A stretch of DNA of 64,000 nucleotides from Pusillimonas sp. UBA6240 (GTDB lineage Bacteria; Pseudomonadota; Gammaproteobacteria; Burkholderiales; Burkholderiaceae_B). This document shows, one piece after another, positions 16,455 to 24,693 of this stretch. Made by a program: the position numbers and the translations under genes. Positions within the stretch are counted from its first letter, which is position 1; each line of letters opens with the position of its first letter. The DNA is taken from contig DJWC01000085.1 in the NCBI GenBank assembly GCA_002441445.1, positions 33,762-97,761 on the forward strand, read 5' to 3'. The notes below the pieces were generated by a model, which made no database searches, had not been told where the DNA came from, and saw only the letters and a program-made list of their open reading frames with translations.

Positions 16455-17234
16455 ATGATGAAAACGGGAAAGACAGCCGACCCCGCATTCGCCACGACAC
16501 TGGCGAACGGGTTTGCCGTGCTGGAGTGTTTCCGCGCCGGCGAACCGGTGCTCAGCAACAAAGATCTGGTGGCGCGCACCGGCTTGTCCAAAGCGACGAT
16601 TTCCAGGCTGACCTATACCCTCTCGCTGAAAGGGCTCCTGAGTTATGACCCTTCGCTACGCCGGTATCGGCTCGGGTCGCGGATACTTTCTCTGGGCTAT
16701 CCGCTACTGGCGGGGATTCCCATCAGGCAGCAGGCGCGTCCCATCATGCGGCGTCTGGCCATTGCGACGGGCGGCACCGTTTCCTTAGGCGTGCGGCATG
16801 ACACCCGCATGGTCTATATCGAAACCAACCGCAGCCATGAGCTGGTGTCGTTTCGCCCCGACCTGGGGGCGTCGCTGCCCATTCTGGCCACGGCCATGGG
16901 CCGGGCCTGGCTTTGCGGCGCGTCTTCCGCAGCGCGGTCCGCGACGCTCGACGCCTTGCGCGCCGAACAGGCCGGGTCGCAGGATCCCGACGGCATCATC
17001 AGAGATGCGCTCGACCAGTATGAGCGGCTTGGCTATTGCGTTTCAGAGGGCGCCTGGTTCGCGGACGTACATGCGGTCGCCGTGCCGCTGCACATTGAAA
17101 TCAACGGTGGTCCGGTGGTGCTCAATTGCGGTGTGACAGTGAACCACCTGGCGGGAAAGCCCATAGCGGACGCGGTGGGGGCGGCCTTGCTTCGGGCTGC
17201 GGCGGATATAAAACGGCTGGAGGCCGCGGCATGA
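16455..17234 (+). CDS. IclR-family transcriptional regulator (first of a tandem pair)
   Basis: 259 residues. The N-terminal winged HTH is about 13-75 (LSNKDLVARTGLSKATISRLTYTL), followed by the IclR effector domain (about 85-250) with the TAMGRAWLCG and ERLGYCVSEG segments typical of the family. IclR proteins sense small organic acids and repress or activate aromatic and acid catabolism. AGGAGG lies 11 nt before the ATG at 16455. Its stop overlaps the start of a second IclR gene (ATGA at 17231-17234), so the two are translationally coupled. It faces the acyl-CoA dehydrogenase/Bug operon. Confidence 0.93.
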   Translation: MMKTGKTADPAFATTLANGFAVLECFRAGEPVLSNKDLVARTGLSKATISRLTYTLSLKGLLSYDPSLRRYRLGSRILSLGYPLLAGIPIRQQARPIMRRLAIATGGTVSLGVRHDTRMVYIETNRSHELVSFRPDLGASLPILATAMGRAWLCGASSAARSATLDALRAEQAGSQDPDGIIRDALDQYERLGYCVSEGAWFADVHAVAVPLHIEINGGPVVLNCGVTVNHLAGKPIADAVGAALLRAAADIKRLEAAA

Positions 17235-18055
17235 ACCGATGGAAGCATCTTTCTCTCGAAGCGGCGGACCCGCAATTCGCCTCCACCGTCGCCCAGGGCA
17301 TCGATGTGCTGGCCGCATTCAGGCCCGGGGAAAGCGGGCTGCGCAATCGCGATATTTCGGACCGCACGGGCATTCCCAGGCCCACGGTCACGCGACTCGC
17401 CGGCACGCTGATCCGGCTGGGCTACCTGCGCCGCGACCCCTCCGAAAAAGGGCGTTATCTGCTGGGGTTTGGCTTGCTCACGCTGGGGTATCCATTGCTC
17501 GCCAGCATGCAGCTGCGGCAGATGGCGCGGCCCTTGATGATGCAATTGGCGCGCGAAATAGAGGGCGCCGTGTCGCTGGTGATACGGGACGGTATCGACA
17601 TGCTTTACGTCGAAACCGCGCGGGTGAACGAGGCGCTGCCGACGCATCCCGATATCGGTTCCAAGCTGCCGATGCTGAGCACCGCGGCAGGCCGCGCATG
17701 GCTTTGCGGCGCGCCCGCGCGCGAACGGCAGGATGTCCTGAACAGCCTGCGCGTCAAGCTGTCTGCGCACTATGAAAACAGCATAAAAGCGGTGGAGCGC
17801 GCGCTGAAGGACTTCGAACATTTGGGCTACTGCGGCAATAACGCGGAATGGCGCGCGGATACCTATGGTTTCGCGGTCCCCATGCGCCGGCCCATCAACT
17901 CGCAGCTATTCGTCTTCAATTGCGGCCTGCCGTCGGCGTCAGGGCGGTTCGAAGAGCTGGCCCGCACCGTGCCGCCCAAGCTGATCTCGCTGGTGCGCGG
18001 CATCGAAAGAACATTGGGCTGGGAGCCCGATCAAAACCGCCGCCCGCATGCCTGA
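17231..18055 (+). CDS. IclR-family transcriptional regulator (second of a tandem pair)
   Basis: 274 residues from the ATG at 17231. HTH about 20-80 (LRNRDISDRTGIPRPTVTRLAGTL) and effector domain with STAAGRAWLCGAP and EHLGYCGNN. It lines up with the preceding IclR protein along its whole length (shared LGYPLLA, RAWLCGA and LGYC blocks), so it is an ancient tandem duplicate. The ATGA overlap suggests equal production and perhaps a hetero-oligomer. One protein may control the operon to the left and the other the amidohydrolase operon to the right, since this gene converges on that operon. Confidence 0.93.
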   Translation: MNRWKHLSLEAADPQFASTVAQGIDVLAAFRPGESGLRNRDISDRTGIPRPTVTRLAGTLIRLGYLRRDPSEKGRYLLGFGLLTLGYPLLASMQLRQMARPLMMQLAREIEGAVSLVIRDGIDMLYVETARVNEALPTHPDIGSKLPMLSTAAGRAWLCGAPARERQDVLNSLRVKLSAHYENSIKAVERALKDFEHLGYCGNNAEWRADTYGFAVPMRRPINSQLFVFNCGLPSASGRFEELARTVPPKLISLVRGIERTLGWEPDQNRRPHA

Positions 18056-18165
18056 GCGGTGAAGCCGGCCATCGTTGCCGGGCCGCCTCGATCGATAAAG
18101 TGCAGGATGGTGGCGCTGGCTATAGAGCCGGCGACGGGGCAGTATGGTCTGGTTTCATGAAATAA

Positions 18166-18180
18166 GATCCTTTCCGGATC
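18166..18180. terminator. small hairpin between convergent IclR and amidohydrolase genes
   Basis: GATCC (18166-18170) pairs with GGATC (18176-18180) over TTTCC, about 110 nt after the second IclR stop and just after the stop of the convergent amidohydrolase-like gene. The stem is short and no U tract follows, so the assignment is weak. Confidence 0.35.
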
Positions 18181-18190
18181 AGCCGGCGTT

Positions 18191-19057
18191 CTAGGCAGGC
18201 CAGTTCAATAGTCTTTGAGCATTGCGAAATAGCGCGCCTTGCATTGCCTCGGGTGTCAGCGGCAGCGTCTGGAACCTCCGCACGCTCTGGCCCAGGGGCC
18301 TGACAGGGTAAGCGCTTGCATAGAGAAGCCGATCCGGCATGTAGTGGTTCGCCGCCTTGACATAATCGTCGGTGCCGGGCGCGTGGGTGGTCATGTAGCA
18401 GTCCGGCATCAAATACACATTGGGGCATTCATAAGCTAATGCACAAGCCAAGGTGGTCCATGGCCAGCATGCATGCGACACGATGATGGGCAGGTCGCCA
18501 TACCGTTTGGCGATGGGGCGTATGCGGTCCGGATGGGAATAGCTCATATCCGGGCCCAGCAATAGGCTTGCTGTCAAGGCCAAGGGCAGGCTCTCTTCAG
18601 CGGCGGCGTCATAAACCGGCCAAAGGCTGGCGTCATCCTGGTGCAGGCCGACAAAGCCGTTGTCGAAGGCAAGGCCGCGCAGCCCCAGCGCTTTTGCCTT
18701 CCGGATCTGCGTCACGGCCATTACGGGGTCTTGGGTATTGATCCCCGCAAAACCCAGGAATCGCCCGCCGCTTTGTTCGCAGAATTCGGCGATTTCAAAA
18801 TTGCTTGATGTGCCATATTGCGTGCCAGTGTCCCGGCCCATGATGACGCCATGCGTTATTCCGTTGTCGTCCATTTCCTGGAGCATGAGGCTGATCGAGC
18901 GTTCTCTCGCTGAACGGGCCTCTTGGCGGTCGCGATGTAGAACAGGCAGCGAGCGCGGGTCTGCGAGGAGCCGTTCGGGGTTATGCGACGTAAAAATGAA
19001 ATGGTTTTTGAAGGAAGGCAGTGGCGGCCTTATCCGGAAATCGATGATGCGTTCCAT
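18191..19057 (-). CDS. amidohydrolase-2-like TIM-barrel protein lacking most metal ligands (paralogue 1)
   Basis: 288 residues. The fold family is suggested by the overall pattern of amidohydrolase_2 proteins: a short first strand, the internal FAGINTQDP and GLRGLAFDNGF strands, IIVSHACWPW near 191-200 and a C-terminal LLYASAYPVRP followed by NAQRLL. The metal-binding residues are mostly gone: the first-strand HxH is RIR (R8, R10) followed by PP, the next His position reads LPLALTAS, and the terminal Asp of the usual SDYP is Ala249 in ASAYP. Only His195 remains. So a metal-dependent hydrolase or decarboxylase reaction is doubtful. It lies 43 nt downstream of a paralogue with the same changes. 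No signal peptide. Confidence 0.72.
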   Translation of the reverse strand: MERIIDFRIRPPLPSFKNHFIFTSHNPERLLADPRSLPVLHRDRQEARSARERSISLMLQEMDDNGITHGVIMGRDTGTQYGTSSNFEIAEFCEQSGGRFLGFAGINTQDPVMAVTQIRKAKALGLRGLAFDNGFVGLHQDDASLWPVYDAAAEESLPLALTASLLLGPDMSYSHPDRIRPIAKRYGDLPIIVSHACWPWTTLACALAYECPNVYLMPDCYMTTHAPGTDDYVKAANHYMPDRLLYASAYPVRPLGQSVRRFQTLPLTPEAMQGALFRNAQRLLNWPA

Positions 19058-19100
19058 ATATCCTCTATGTTTTTGCGTATGGTTGATTATTCGCTGATAC

Positions 19101-19958
19101 TCATTTATGGATATTCATCAAGCGGCGTGCGTTCCCATGGAGCACATTTTCTTCGATATGCGCGGGAAAGTTCCATGATTTGTATGCCTGCACGGTCTCT
19201 TTCAGCGGCTTGAAGGGGTAGGCGGAGCCGAATAGGGTACGCTCGGGCAGGAAGGTCAAAGCCGCTTTTGCGAAATCATTGCTGCCAGGGAACTCGGGGA
19301 TCAAATACATATCCGGCGACACCCAGATATTCGGGCATGCTATGGCAAGAGCGACCATCTCCATGGTGTACGGCCACGCCGCATGGCCAATATGGAACGC
19401 CAGGCCAGGGAAGTCTTTGGACGCCTTGGCGAGATATTGGGGCCTGATTTTTTCAAGCAATTGCTGGCTGCCCACTTGTAGGGGGGAGCTCATGGAAATG
19501 TTGATGGGCAACCCTTTTTCTTCGCATAGCTCGAATATTGGATACAGCTTTGTATCGCCGCCATGTTCATATTGAGGGCTCAGCGTGGGCTCTATCGATA
19601 TTCCCCGATAGAGTCCGCCGGCGAGAACACGATGGAGTTCCTCCATGCTGCTTTCCAAAGGGCCGTCCACATCTATGCCAGCCCACGCGAAAAATCTTTC
19701 GGGGTGCTGTGTCACCAACCCTTCCAGCTCACTGTTCGGCAGTTGGCCGAATGGCGCCGGCGACTGCCTCCCCATGACGACACCGATCTCTACCCCCGCT
19801 TCGTCCATCTCGGAAAGCAAGTCGGAGATCGATCCTGTTTGAGCCGATTTTGGCCTAGGGAAGCCGGTGATGGCCAAGTAATCGAAAGAGCTCTTTGAAA
19901 ACATTCGGGTATTTTTCCAGCCCGGAAGCGGCGGCCGCAGCCGCATGTCTATCGTCAT
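19101..19958 (-). CDS. amidohydrolase-2-like TIM-barrel protein lacking most metal ligands (paralogue 2)
   Basis: 285 residues from the ATG at 19958, which has GAGG upstream; the frame is open to 20012 but without support. It is a paralogue of the next gene, sharing RxRPPLP at the N-terminus (R6, R8), VVMGR, FxxxxGID, the HAAWPYT block (His192) and FGSAYPFKPL. As in its paralogue, the metal-binding HxH is replaced by R-x-R, the mid-barrel His by Ser/Ile (LPINISMSS) and the final Asp by Ala246. Keeping the same replacements in two diverged copies argues for a maintained function rather than decay. Neighbours are Bug, acyl-CoA dehydrogenase and ADP-forming CoA synthetase. Confidence 0.72.
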   Translation of the reverse strand: MTIDMRLRPPLPGWKNTRMFSKSSFDYLAITGFPRPKSAQTGSISDLLSEMDEAGVEIGVVMGRQSPAPFGQLPNSELEGLVTQHPERFFAWAGIDVDGPLESSMEELHRVLAGGLYRGISIEPTLSPQYEHGGDTKLYPIFELCEEKGLPINISMSSPLQVGSQQLLEKIRPQYLAKASKDFPGLAFHIGHAAWPYTMEMVALAIACPNIWVSPDMYLIPEFPGSNDFAKAALTFLPERTLFGSAYPFKPLKETVQAYKSWNFPAHIEENVLHGNARRLMNIHK

Positions 19959-20015
19959 ACCAACCTCATGATTACGTGGGCAGCCATGGCGGCCGCCCAC
20001 TCGACAACGCAAGCG

Positions 20016-20990
20016 CTAATCCGCGGTCGCGCCTGTTTCTTTGATGATCCGCCCCCACTGAGCCGTTTCAGATTTTATGAAATCGCCAAATTCATCAGGG
20101 CTCATTTTCATGGGCTCCGCGCCCCAGTCGGCGAATTGTTGCCGGACATCCGATTCGGCCAGCACGCTGGATATTTGAGAATTCAGCCACTGAACGACGC
20201 TTTTCGGCGTGCCGGCCGGCGCGGCGATTCCGTACCAGGTGATGGCTTCAAACCCGGGGACCGCGGTTTCGGCTATCGTCGGCACTTGGGGGGCGATGGC
20301 GGACCGATGGGAGCCGCTCACAGCGATCGCTTTGATCTTTCCCCCCTGGGCGGCCTTGCTGCCGGTGACCATCGAATCGAACATGACCGAAGTCTCTCCG
20401 CCCATGAGCGCGGTAAGAGCAGGGGCGCCGCCGCGATACGGTATATGCAGCAAATCTATGCCTGTCTTCTTTTTAAGCAGCTCCATCGCCAGATGGGGAG
20501 CCGACCCGATTCCGGCGCTTCCGTAGGTATAGCCGCCCGGCTTGGACTTGAAAAGCTCCAGCATTTCCTTGACGTCGCTTGTGGGAAATGACACGTTGGT
20601 CAGCAATATCAACGGTGAACTTGCTACGGGAGACACGGGCGTCAAATCCTTTTGCACATCGAATCCCGGATTTTTGTAAAGCGACATATTGATGGCATGC
20701 CCCACTACTAAAAAGAGCAGCGTATATCCATCCGGAGCTGACTTGACGACTTCATTGGCGCCGATATTTCCCCCCGCTCCGCCTTTGTTCTCCACGACGA
20801 AATTGGCGCCTGTTTTCTCCGTCAGCTTCTGGGCCAGCTTCCGCGCAATGAGGTCGGTCGGACCGCCCGCCGGGTAAGTTATGACCAGCTTTACGGGCCT
20901 GTCCGGATAGGCGGCCTGCGTTTGCGCCGCCGGCAGCAGCATCATGGCAAATGAGATTGCCGACCAGCGATAGAATTTCTTGAGATTCAT
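20016..20990 (-). CDS. Bug/TctC-family periplasmic solute receptor
   Basis: 324 residues. Signal peptide about 1-26 (MNLKKFYRW start, hydrophobic core, cleavage after TQA). Mature motifs are ITYPAGGPTDLIAR, ENKGGAGGNIG, SAPDGYTLLF, LHIPYRGGAPALTALMGGETSVMF and APQVPTIAETAVPG. The usual VPYKG is IPYRG here, a conservative change. It lies between the acyl-CoA dehydrogenase upstream and the amidohydrolase-like pair downstream and presumably binds the carbon source of this operon. AAGGAGAGCAAG precedes the ATG. Confidence 0.92.
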   Translation of the reverse strand: MNLKKFYRWSAISFAMMLLPAAQTQAAYPDRPVKLVITYPAGGPTDLIARKLAQKLTEKTGANFVVENKGGAGGNIGANEVVKSAPDGYTLLFLVVGHAINMSLYKNPGFDVQKDLTPVSPVASSPLILLTNVSFPTSDVKEMLELFKSKPGGYTYGSAGIGSAPHLAMELLKKKTGIDLLHIPYRGGAPALTALMGGETSVMFDSMVTGSKAAQGGKIKAIAVSGSHRSAIAPQVPTIAETAVPGFEAITWYGIAAPAGTPKSVVQWLNSQISSVLAESDVRQQFADWGAEPMKMSPDEFGDFIKSETAQWGRIIKETGATAD

Positions 20991-21064
20991 CTTGCTCTCC
21001 TTTGGGTTGATTGTGTTGGCTCAGGTTGCTGTATAAGTTTTGGCATATATCGCCGGAAATGAGG

Positions 21065-22219
21065 TCATGGGCTGGTTGCGCGCTGGGGAAAGCTACGCTC
21101 GAATACGCCTTCCGCTATCCTGTTTTTGAGTATTTCGATAGAGCCTCCGGCGATCATCCAGCCCCGGCAGCGGCGCACGCAGTACTCTACCAATGACTCT
21201 TTGCTGTATCCCATGCCGCCCATGACCTGGAGGGCTTCATTCGCGACATCGAAGCCCACCTGATTGCAATATGCTTTTGCAATGGCCGTTTCCATCACTG
21301 AGGGAAAGCCGGTGTCGGCCGACGCGGCGGCCCGGTAAAGCAGCATCTGGGCCGCATCCAGCTTGATGCGCATGTCCGCGAATTTCCATTGCAAGCCTTG
21401 AAACTCGCACAGCAATCGGCCGAATTGTTTGCGCTGCATCGCCCAGTTGCGCGCCTCTTCATAGGCATAGCGGCCAAGGGCCAACGAGCGGGAGGTATTG
21501 CCTATGCGCTCGACGTTGAAGCCGGATATCTGCCTTTTGAAGCCCCCCTCGCCAAGCACCAACTGTTCTCCGGGGATATAGGCATTGTCAAAGAATATTT
21601 CCGCCCATTCTTCATCGGACATGAAAGAGGACCGTTTTCCCAGCTTCACGCCCTCGCCCTTGGTTTCTATGAGTACAGAGCCGATGCCGTTGATGCCGGG
21701 CCCGAACCGTACGTAGGCAAGCACGAAATCGGCATGCGGCCCGTGAGTGGTGAATATTTTTGAGCCGTTTATGCGCCATCCGGAGCCGTCCTTGGTGGCG
21801 GTGGTCTTCAATTCAGTGACTGCGGAACCGGCTTCGGGTTCGGTCATCCCGACGGAAATGAGCGCTGTTCCCGCTAAAAGCGGCTGCAAGTATTTTTCCT
21901 TTTGAAAGCCGGTGCCGTATTCCGCCAGCACGCGAATCGCACCAAAATTGCCGGCCTGGATGACATCCGCGCTGCGGGGGCATACAGAAGCTACGGCTTC
22001 TATGGCGATCACGGCATCCATCAATGAGCCGCCCGCGCCGCCGTCCTCTTCCGCGATAGTGATTCCCAGCAGCCCTTGTGAGCTCATGGCGCGGGCTACA
22101 TCCCATGGGTATGCCTGCGAATGCGCCCGTTCGACGGCGCCGCTCAGCAAGGTCTTTTCCGAGAATCGACGCACTGCCGTCTGAAATTCCTGCTGCTCAG
22201 GTGAAAGAGTAAAGTCCAT
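21065..22219 (-). CDS. acyl-CoA dehydrogenase
   Basis: 384 residues. N-terminal DFTLSPEQQEFQTAVRRF, FAD segment SVGMTEPEAGSAVTELKT, substrate-loop INGSKIFTTHGPHADF, and the C-terminal RKQFGRLLCEFQGLQWKFADM. The catalytic-base position of medium-chain enzymes is occupied in the segment IAGGSIEILKN, where Gly replaces Glu; this is seen in branches that use a base elsewhere, as in isovaleryl-CoA dehydrogenase-type enzymes, so activity is still likely. It lies between the CoA synthetase (upstream) and the Bug (downstream), matching the gene set of the operon at 9744-16279. Confidence 0.92.
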   Translation of the reverse strand: MDFTLSPEQQEFQTAVRRFSEKTLLSGAVERAHSQAYPWDVARAMSSQGLLGITIAEEDGGAGGSLMDAVIAIEAVASVCPRSADVIQAGNFGAIRVLAEYGTGFQKEKYLQPLLAGTALISVGMTEPEAGSAVTELKTTATKDGSGWRINGSKIFTTHGPHADFVLAYVRFGPGINGIGSVLIETKGEGVKLGKRSSFMSDEEWAEIFFDNAYIPGEQLVLGEGGFKRQISGFNVERIGNTSRSLALGRYAYEEARNWAMQRKQFGRLLCEFQGLQWKFADMRIKLDAAQMLLYRAAASADTGFPSVMETAIAKAYCNQVGFDVANEALQVMGGMGYSKESLVEYCVRRCRGWMIAGGSIEILKNRIAEGVFERSFPQRATSP

Positions 22220-22261
22220 GTATGTTGCTTCCAGAAAGTTCCTGTCATTCCATTGGCTGCG

Positions 22262-24346
22262 TCAGCTCAGACGCATCAAGGCGTCGACGGCAATGACGCC
22301 GTCGCGGCGTACAAAGAGGGGGTTGATTTCTGCTTCCGCTACCTGCACGCCCTCAAGTACCGCAAGGCGCGAGAACCGTACGATGGCTTGGGCAAGCGCG
22401 GCGCAATCGCCCCGAGGCAGGCCGCGATAGCCTCTGATCAGTTCCGTATGCCGCAGGGACTCGATCATTTCGTAGGCGCCTCGCTCATCGACGGGGGCCA
22501 TTCGGACTGAGAAGTCCTTGATCAGCTCTGCGGTGATGCCCCCCGCACCGAGCATGACGACGGGACCGACAAGGGGGTCGTTCACGAATCCCAGTATGAG
22601 CTCGATCAAACGGTCTTCCATTTTTTGAACCAGGATGCCGTCGATGCGAGCTTGAGGGCAATGTTCGCGCACGTCTCTCAATAGCTCGGGTACTTGCCTT
22701 GCCAGGTCCGTATCGTTCTCGATAGCCATCCGCACTCCGCCCGCCTCGGTTTTGTGCGCGAGGTCTCGCGAACAAACCTTGATCACAACCGGATAGGGAA
22801 CGTCATGTTTGAGTTCCGGCGGCGAAACCAGCTTTGCCTGCGCGACTTCAATACCGAGATCACTCAATACCTCGCAAGCCTCATGCTCCGTCAATGGGCC
22901 ATGGATAGGCAGATTTTTCCTCCAGGCCGGGGCATCGCATGCCGGGCTTGCCGGAAATTCCACAGGGTTCCGTCGTTGAAAAAAGCTCGCCAGCGCATCT
23001 GCGCACGCCTCGGGTGTACGAAAGCCTGCTATTGAATGCTGTTGAAGACGGGCCAGCGACTCGGGCGCATTCGGCGATAGGAATGCGGCCAGCGGCTTAT
23101 CGGCGGGTTTGGCGGCGGCGATAAGAGGACGCACCGCCAGATCGGGATGGAACTGTGCGGAAGAGCCCACCACGCTAAGTACTGCGTCGCACCAAGGAGC
23201 CTGGAGAAGTTGCTCCAGCAAATCCTGGTACTGGGCGCTGCTCGCGGCCAAGGTAAGATCCATGACGGGGGAGGGGCGAAGCTTCAGGCCCCGTGCAGCC
23301 ATATGGGCGATGAATTCGTCTGGTGGCACAACTGTCTCGAGCCCGCGTGTGCCGAGATTGTCGACCACCGTTGCCGCCCCGCCTCCTGTGGTGGTGACCA
23401 CCGCAACGCGCGGCTTGGTCTTTATAGGAATTGGCGCCTTGAAATATTGAACCGCCAGCGGCACGATTTCGAAGAGAGACTCGAGCATGTTGACTCGAAT
23501 GACACAGTGGCTCTGGAAGAATGCGTCCATGGCGGCATCGTTCCCGGCAATGGCGCCCGTATGAGACTGCGCAAGTTGATTGCCTTGCTCGGAACGCCCC
23601 AGCTTATAAACGATAACGGGCTTGCCCGCCGCATGAGCCCGCTTTAAGGCAGCGGCCATGATAGGAGCATGCCTTATGGTTTCCAAGAAAAGCAAGATGG
23701 CCCCGGTCTGGGGGTCATCGACCAACGCGTCTATGATTTCGCCGACGGATATATCGCTCTCATTGCCAACGGAGACCGACTTGGCGAACCCGAACCCGCG
23801 TGCGGACGCCCGTGATAGCAGCGAGCCCATCATGGATCCGCTTTGCGAGATCACGCTTATCGAGCCGGGTATCAGGTTTTCCGCCTCGAACGCCGCATTC
23901 ACGGAAACGATGCAGCCCGCTGCAATATCCACCGCCCCAATGCTATTAGGTCCCAGGACGCGCAAACCCAGGGACTTTGCTTTTTCGACAAGCTGGACCT
24001 GTAGTTGCATCCCTTCTTCGCCCGCTTCGCTGAATCCGTCGGAATAAACGCTGACGACTTTCGCACCGGCGGCGGCGCATTGGTCCAGCAGTCCGGGTAC
24101 ATGGCTTCCAGGGACCATGATGAAAACATGATCGACCGGATCGGGCAATGATGCGAGATCCGGGTAGCAGGTTTCCCCGAGTACCTTTCCATGAGATGGA
24201 TTTATGGGATATACCTTTCCGCTGAAGCCATGCTTGCGCATGAATAAAAGCGGTCTCGCTGTATTTTTTTTAATGTTGCCCGAAACCCCTACAAGCGCGA
24301 CGCGGCGAGGAGAAAGCAGGCATTGGGCAAAGGTCCGGTTTTTCAT
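22262..24346 (-). CDS. ADP-forming acyl-CoA synthetase (acetate--CoA ligase family, fused alpha-beta)
   Basis: 694 residues from the ATG at 24346; a GTG at 24385 would add 13. CoA-binding domain about 8-135 (RVALVGVSGNIKKNT), ligase-CoA domains with ISQSGSMMG, VGNESDISVGE and phospho-His262 in QSHTGAIAGND, then the ATP-grasp domain (PYPVVIKVCSRDLAHKTEAGGV; LGFVNDPLVGPVVMLGAGG). It has the same domain order as the enzyme at 9744-11864 but the sequences are well diverged. It should activate an organic acid to its CoA ester with ADP release. First gene of the minus-strand operon that continues with acyl-CoA dehydrogenase, Bug and the two amidohydrolase-like proteins. Confidence 0.92.
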   Translation of the reverse strand: MKNRTFAQCLLSPRRVALVGVSGNIKKNTARPLLFMRKHGFSGKVYPINPSHGKVLGETCYPDLASLPDPVDHVFIMVPGSHVPGLLDQCAAAGAKVVSVYSDGFSEAGEEGMQLQVQLVEKAKSLGLRVLGPNSIGAVDIAAGCIVSVNAAFEAENLIPGSISVISQSGSMMGSLLSRASARGFGFAKSVSVGNESDISVGEIIDALVDDPQTGAILLFLETIRHAPIMAAALKRAHAAGKPVIVYKLGRSEQGNQLAQSHTGAIAGNDAAMDAFFQSHCVIRVNMLESLFEIVPLAVQYFKAPIPIKTKPRVAVVTTTGGGAATVVDNLGTRGLETVVPPDEFIAHMAARGLKLRPSPVMDLTLAASSAQYQDLLEQLLQAPWCDAVLSVVGSSAQFHPDLAVRPLIAAAKPADKPLAAFLSPNAPESLARLQQHSIAGFRTPEACADALASFFQRRNPVEFPASPACDAPAWRKNLPIHGPLTEHEACEVLSDLGIEVAQAKLVSPPELKHDVPYPVVIKVCSRDLAHKTEAGGVRMAIENDTDLARQVPELLRDVREHCPQARIDGILVQKMEDRLIELILGFVNDPLVGPVVMLGAGGITAELIKDFSVRMAPVDERGAYEMIESLRHTELIRGYRGLPRGDCAALAQAIVRFSRLAVLEGVQVAEAEINPLFVRRDGVIAVDALMRLS

Positions 24347-24693
24347 GGTTCCGCTGGGAATGTGTGCTGAGTTGCTACGGTTCACAGTCTATCGGGGTAT
24401 TTCCGCTGAGCTTTGAAAAAAAGGAAAGCGTCCCATCACAATAGAGCGGGGCTTTGAAAAAGAAGGCTTCGTTTCCGATTCGGCAAACCAGGGGCGGCTG
24501 CGCTTATTTATGATGGCGCTACACGAATGAACATTTATAAAGGGGCGGAATTGAATATTCGGCATGACCATATGTCGGCCAGGCGCGGTGCGAAGCAGCG
24601 TCCTGAGGGATCGGCATATCGACGCGATCCTGGAAAGCGCCATGGTCTGATACGGGCCAAGGGCGCCGGCCGCATCAACGAGGCGTAAAAAAC
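24347..24693. other. divergent intergenic region, no gene supported
   Basis: About 347 bp between the start of the CoA synthetase (minus) and the aldehyde dehydrogenase (plus). It should hold promoters for both. GCTTTGAAAAA occurs twice (near 24411 and 24451) as a short direct repeat. A 38-codon open frame at 24572-24688 ends just before the aldehyde dehydrogenase start but has no family resemblance. No regulator gene lies at this junction. Confidence 0.4.

Noticed and set aside
24572..24688. 38-codon open frame just upstream of the aldehyde dehydrogenase
   Set aside because: No recognised homology, Arg-rich composition and a poor ribosome site; could be chance.
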